Origin: Spirochaetota bacterium
Lineage (GTDB): Bacteria > Spirochaetota > UBA4802 > UBA5368
Reading direction: 5' to 3'
Length of the DNA stretch: 40,336 bases
Assembly (NCBI GenBank): GCA_018263175.1
Contig: JADFDB010000001.1
Span: 64,260-104,595 of the forward strand
Part shown: piece after piece, positions 39,390-40,336 of the stretch
Layout of the letters: each line of letters opens with the position of its first letter
Numbering within the stretch: position 1 is the stretch's first letter
The notes under the pieces: model-generated
Databases searched by the model: none
What the model saw: the letters and a program-made list of their open reading frames with translations, nothing else
What the model was told of the DNA's origin: nothing
Program-made: the position numbers and the translations under genes

Positions 39390-40336
39390 ATGAAAGGTCC
39401 TGGCTCCGCAAGTCCTTACCAGGGGTGGGTCGTCAAGCTCATCATCGCAAACGTCATAGCGTACGTTTTTCAGATGTTCACCGCGTCAAACCAGACGCCG
39501 CACGCGATGTCGGCGCTCACCTACTACCTGGGGCTTACGCCGGCGCTCGTCGTGGAGCAGGGTTTCGTGTGGCAGATCGTGTCGTATATGTTTCTGCACA
39601 GCACCTCCGGTTTTTTCCACATCTTCTTCAATATGTACGCGGTGCTGATATTCGGAACGCCGATTGAGCAGGAGTGGGGAAGCAAAAAATTCGTCGGATA
39701 TTATTTCTTTTGCGGCGCCGGCGCGGGCCTTTCGATCCTCGTAATCAACCTCATCTCACGGGGGGACGCGTATCATATCCCGACGATCGGTGCATCGGGC
39801 GCCGTATTCGGGCTGCTGCTTGCGTTCGGGATGCTGTATCCGAATGCCGAGATCCTGCTCTTCTTCTTCCTTCCGATCAAAGCCAAGTACCTTGTCATTC
39901 TCTACGGGCTCGTCGAGCTGTATCTCGAGCTCTTCGGCGGCCGCAGCAGCATCTCGCACGTCGGGCATCTCGGAGGGCTCTTCTTCGGTATCATCTACTT
40001 CCTGGTGACGAGAAGGAGCAGTATTAAATTCCGCACGAAAATGTTCGCGGCGAAGATTGAGAAAAGGGCCGGGGAAGTCACGCCGATAACCGGTTCGAAG
40101 GCGGCGGTGCGGGACGAGCGCGTGAAGCAGAAGGAGATCCTCCTGAAGCTCGGGAAGGGCGGGCCGGCCTCGCTCTCCGATGACGATATCCAGTATATAA
40201 AATACCTCACGATTATGAAAGACGACATCATCGCGCGATGCGACAGCGCAGATTACAACATCGATGACGCGTACTGCGCCGACTGCGAGGTCACGGACGC
40301 GTGCTTCATCCGCGAGGTGAAGCGCCTCATGGAAAA
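39390..40336 (+). CDS. Rhomboid-family intramembrane protease with Cys-rich tail, 3' end outside window
   Basis: At least 315 residues; it leaves the window open. Six membrane segments are seen after residue 15. Rhomboid signatures are WQIVSYMFLHSTSGFFHIFFN (HxxxxHxxxN-like), GASGAVFGLLLAFGM with nucleophile Ser near 136, and SHVGHLGGLFFG with catalytic His near 193. A hydrophilic cytoplasmic tail follows, with RCDSADYNIDDAYC and CEVTDACF that look like a small metal site. GGGAAG lies about six bases before ATG 39390. It cleaves membrane proteins within the bilayer; substrates unknown. Confidence 0.87.
   Translation, partial: MKGPGSASPYQGWVVKLIIANVIAYVFQMFTASNQTPHAMSALTYYLGLTPALVVEQGFVWQIVSYMFLHSTSGFFHIFFNMYAVLIFGTPIEQEWGSKKFVGYYFFCGAGAGLSILVINLISRGDAYHIPTIGASGAVFGLLLAFGMLYPNAEILLFFFLPIKAKYLVILYGLVELYLELFGGRSSISHVGHLGGLFFGIIYFLVTRRSSIKFRTKMFAAKIEKRAGEVTPITGSKAAVRDERVKQKEILLKLGKGGPASLSDDDIQYIKYLTIMKDDIIARCDSADYNIDDAYCADCEVTDACFIREVKRLME

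Overview
The window reads as ordinary, gene-dense chromosome of a Gram-negative bacterium with high GC (I estimate near 60 percent by eye). Several genes point to a periplasm and outer membrane: DsbD, an RND exporter with a LolA-like partner, HtrA and several lipoproteins. A spirochaete is my best guess. It rests on the CarD then PIN/TRAM gene pair, the relaxed lipoboxes and a flagellin-like gene next to a CesT-like chaperone gene. This is inference and no marker gene proves it. I saw no phage, insertion sequence, CRISPR array or rRNA.

Layout. 1-3983: a fatty-acid beta-oxidation operon (thiolase C-terminus, FadJ-like multifunctional enzyme, acyl-CoA dehydrogenase). 4057-6138: an exported protein and purA. 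6226-6431: tRNA-Lys and tRNA-Glu. 6468-8315: an SGNH hydrolase and an SDR-family dehydratase. 8325-15542: acetate kinase, sulfoacetaldehyde acetyltransferase (Xsc) and, divergently, a 1234-residue FAD/Fe-S dehydrogenase. A strong minus-strand promoter with a perfect palindromic operator lies between the last two. 15589-19594: a TetR, RND exporter, LolA-like operon. 19898-21934: a Cache-like lipoprotein and a malic-enzyme-like protein that seems to have lost its catalytic residues. 22066-24247: carD, PIN/TRAM and a flavodoxin-like reductase. 24561-28493: PBP1A, a small membrane protein and an HtrA protease. 28794-31815: an alpha/beta hydrolase, a small lipoprotein, a flagellin-like protein, a CesT-like chaperone and a secreted orphan. 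32143-35072: a class III ribonucleotide reductase whose glycyl-radical domain is a separate gene, then its activase. 35161-40336: ChaN-like, VanY-like, DsbD, a Cys-cluster protein and a rhomboid protease that runs off the end.

How the genes work together. Xsc turns sulfoacetaldehyde and phosphate into acetyl phosphate and sulfite, and acetate kinase can turn acetyl phosphate into ATP and acetate, so the pair forms a compact energy-yielding end of a sulfonate pathway. The beta-oxidation operon and the anaerobic reductase suggest a lipid-using organism that can make DNA precursors without oxygen.

Most worth checking: the split NrdD (34143-34426), the flagellin-like/chaperone pair (30027-31286), the xsc operator (11568-11604) and the malic-enzyme-like pseudoenzyme (20666-21934).
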